Shown: piece after piece, positions 63,599 to 64,000 of the stretch
Position numbering within the stretch: position 1 is the stretch's first letter
Layout: each line of letters starts with the position of its first letter
Assembly (NCBI RefSeq): GCF_002844555.1
Contig: NZ_PJNI01000008.1
Location: 124,001 to 188,000 of the forward strand
DNA: 64,000 bases
DNA from: Brumimicrobium salinarum
GTDB lineage: Bacteria; Bacteroidota; Bacteroidia; Flavobacteriales_D; Crocinitomicaceae
Direction of reading: 5' to 3'
Program-made: the position numbers and the translations under genes
Notes under the pieces: model-generated
What the model was told of the DNA's origin: nothing
The model's input: the letters and a program-made list of their open reading frames with translations, nothing else
Database searches by the model: none

Positions 63599-64000
63599 AT
63601 GAAAGTCATTATAGCAGACAGTAACGACATTGTAAGGGTTGGATTGCGATCCATTTTGGCAGAAGATCCATCCGTGAAAGTGGTTGGTGAAGCTGTTTCG
63701 GGAGAACAGTTCATTGAACAACTCAAAAATGTAGAGGTTGATGTTGCGCTACTTGACTACACTGCACCGAATTTTAGTATTGATATTATTCCAAAAGCGT
63801 TGAATGCAAATAAGCATCTAAAAATTGTAGCCATAACGCCTGAACAAAATCCATCTGTTGTCATTGATGCTTTAAAATCTGGTGTTACCAGTTACATCAA
63901 AAAAGACTGTGATATCGCTGAAATTAAATCATCTGTTAGAGAAACAGTAGGAGGGAACAAGTTCTTTTGTGGACAAATCTTAGATTCCATCCGCAAAGCT
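63599..64000 (+). CDS. NarL/FixJ-type response regulator, receiver domain (3' end outside window)
   Basis: 134 codons of a receiver domain: acidic pocket near the start (A-D-S-N-D), phospho-acceptor D in A-L-L-D-Y-T (about residue 54), T in A-I-T-P, K in S-Y-I-K-K-D and a linker with G-G-N-K-F-F-C-G, the usual lead-in to a LuxR-type HTH in Bacteroidota. The DNA-binding part lies beyond base 64000. The partner kinase is not visible. Confidence 0.85.
   Translation, partial: MKVIIADSNDIVRVGLRSILAEDPSVKVVGEAVSGEQFIEQLKNVEVDVALLDYTAPNFSIDIIPKALNANKHLKIVAITPEQNPSVVIDALKSGVTSYIKKDCDIAEIKSSVRETVGGNKFFCGQILDSIRKA

Overview
The window looks like a chromosomal segment of a member of the Bacteroidota, most likely Flavobacteriia (Flavobacteriales; a Fluviicola-like or Cryomorphaceae-like relative is plausible but not provable here). 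The evidence is the AT-rich base composition, the repeated TAnnTTTG promoter element a few bases upstream of start codons, near absence of Shine-Dalgarno sequences, type IX secretion (T9SS) sorting domains, many lipoproteins, a TamL/TamB pair and several Bacteroidota-specific families (CCC-motif membrane proteins, DAHP synthase-chorismate mutase fusion, stand-alone HsdR_N protein). No rRNA, tRNA, CRISPR array or prophage was seen.

Layout. 1-7.5 kb: tamB and the 5' part of tamL on the minus strand, then a small lipoprotein. 7.7-12 kb: a triple-DUF2249 protein, a BtuB-like TonB-dependent receptor and a divergent MocR regulator with a direct-repeat operator between them. 12-15.1 kb: class Ia ribonucleotide reductase nrdB-nrdA behind a clear cobalamin riboswitch. 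15.2-22.7 kb: a 20-residue-repeat secreted protein, a sodium/alanine-type symporter split by a one-base frameshift, small membrane protein and lipoprotein genes, a SEC-C protein, a YkgJ-type protein and a WYL-regulator fragment. 22.9-25.7 kb: a five-hairpin array running into clpB. 26-35.2 kb: topoisomerase IB, an FGE-fold protein, HsdR_N, an OmpA lipoprotein, an LpxL-like acyltransferase, an M42 peptidase, YigZ, DAHP synthase-chorismate mutase and small membrane proteins. 35.3-41.4 kb: the fused B12-dependent mutase icmF, a coiled-coil gene, zapA and rny. 41.8-46.9 kb: a T9SS cargo, a PaaY-like protein, Tag glycosylase, an OMP, a BadF-type kinase and a SiaC-like protein.

47.4-52.2 kb is the most unusual region: an apparent three-gene operon in which two paralogous secreted FGE/SUMF1-fold proteins flank a T9SS cargo built of six exact 25-residue repeats, each starting with cysteine. 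Both FGE-like proteins carry the same uncharacterised N-terminal domain and lack the usual catalytic cysteine pair; one has a GEVED module inserted near its C-terminus. 52.2-54.2 kb is a turnover zone with a lemA fragment, a RAYT transposase with matching REP palindromes, a C-terminal gene fragment and a lipoprotein. 54.2-64 kb returns to housekeeping genes: M42 peptidase, rhodanese, PopT/DUF368, aroE, AlbA-type protein, mscS, a frameshifted ydcF, csaA, prfC, an L,D-transpeptidase-like protein, a cold-shock protein and a response regulator cut by the window end.

Themes: (1) vitamin B12: riboswitch-controlled nrdBA, AdoCbl-dependent icmF and a BtuB-like receptor; (2) envelope biology: TamB/TamL, T9SS cargos, lipoproteins, LpxL-like, PopT, MscS; (3) small repeats: RAYT-linked REPs, long palindromes, a hairpin array and ATTCGTA-type tandem repeats in intergenic regions.
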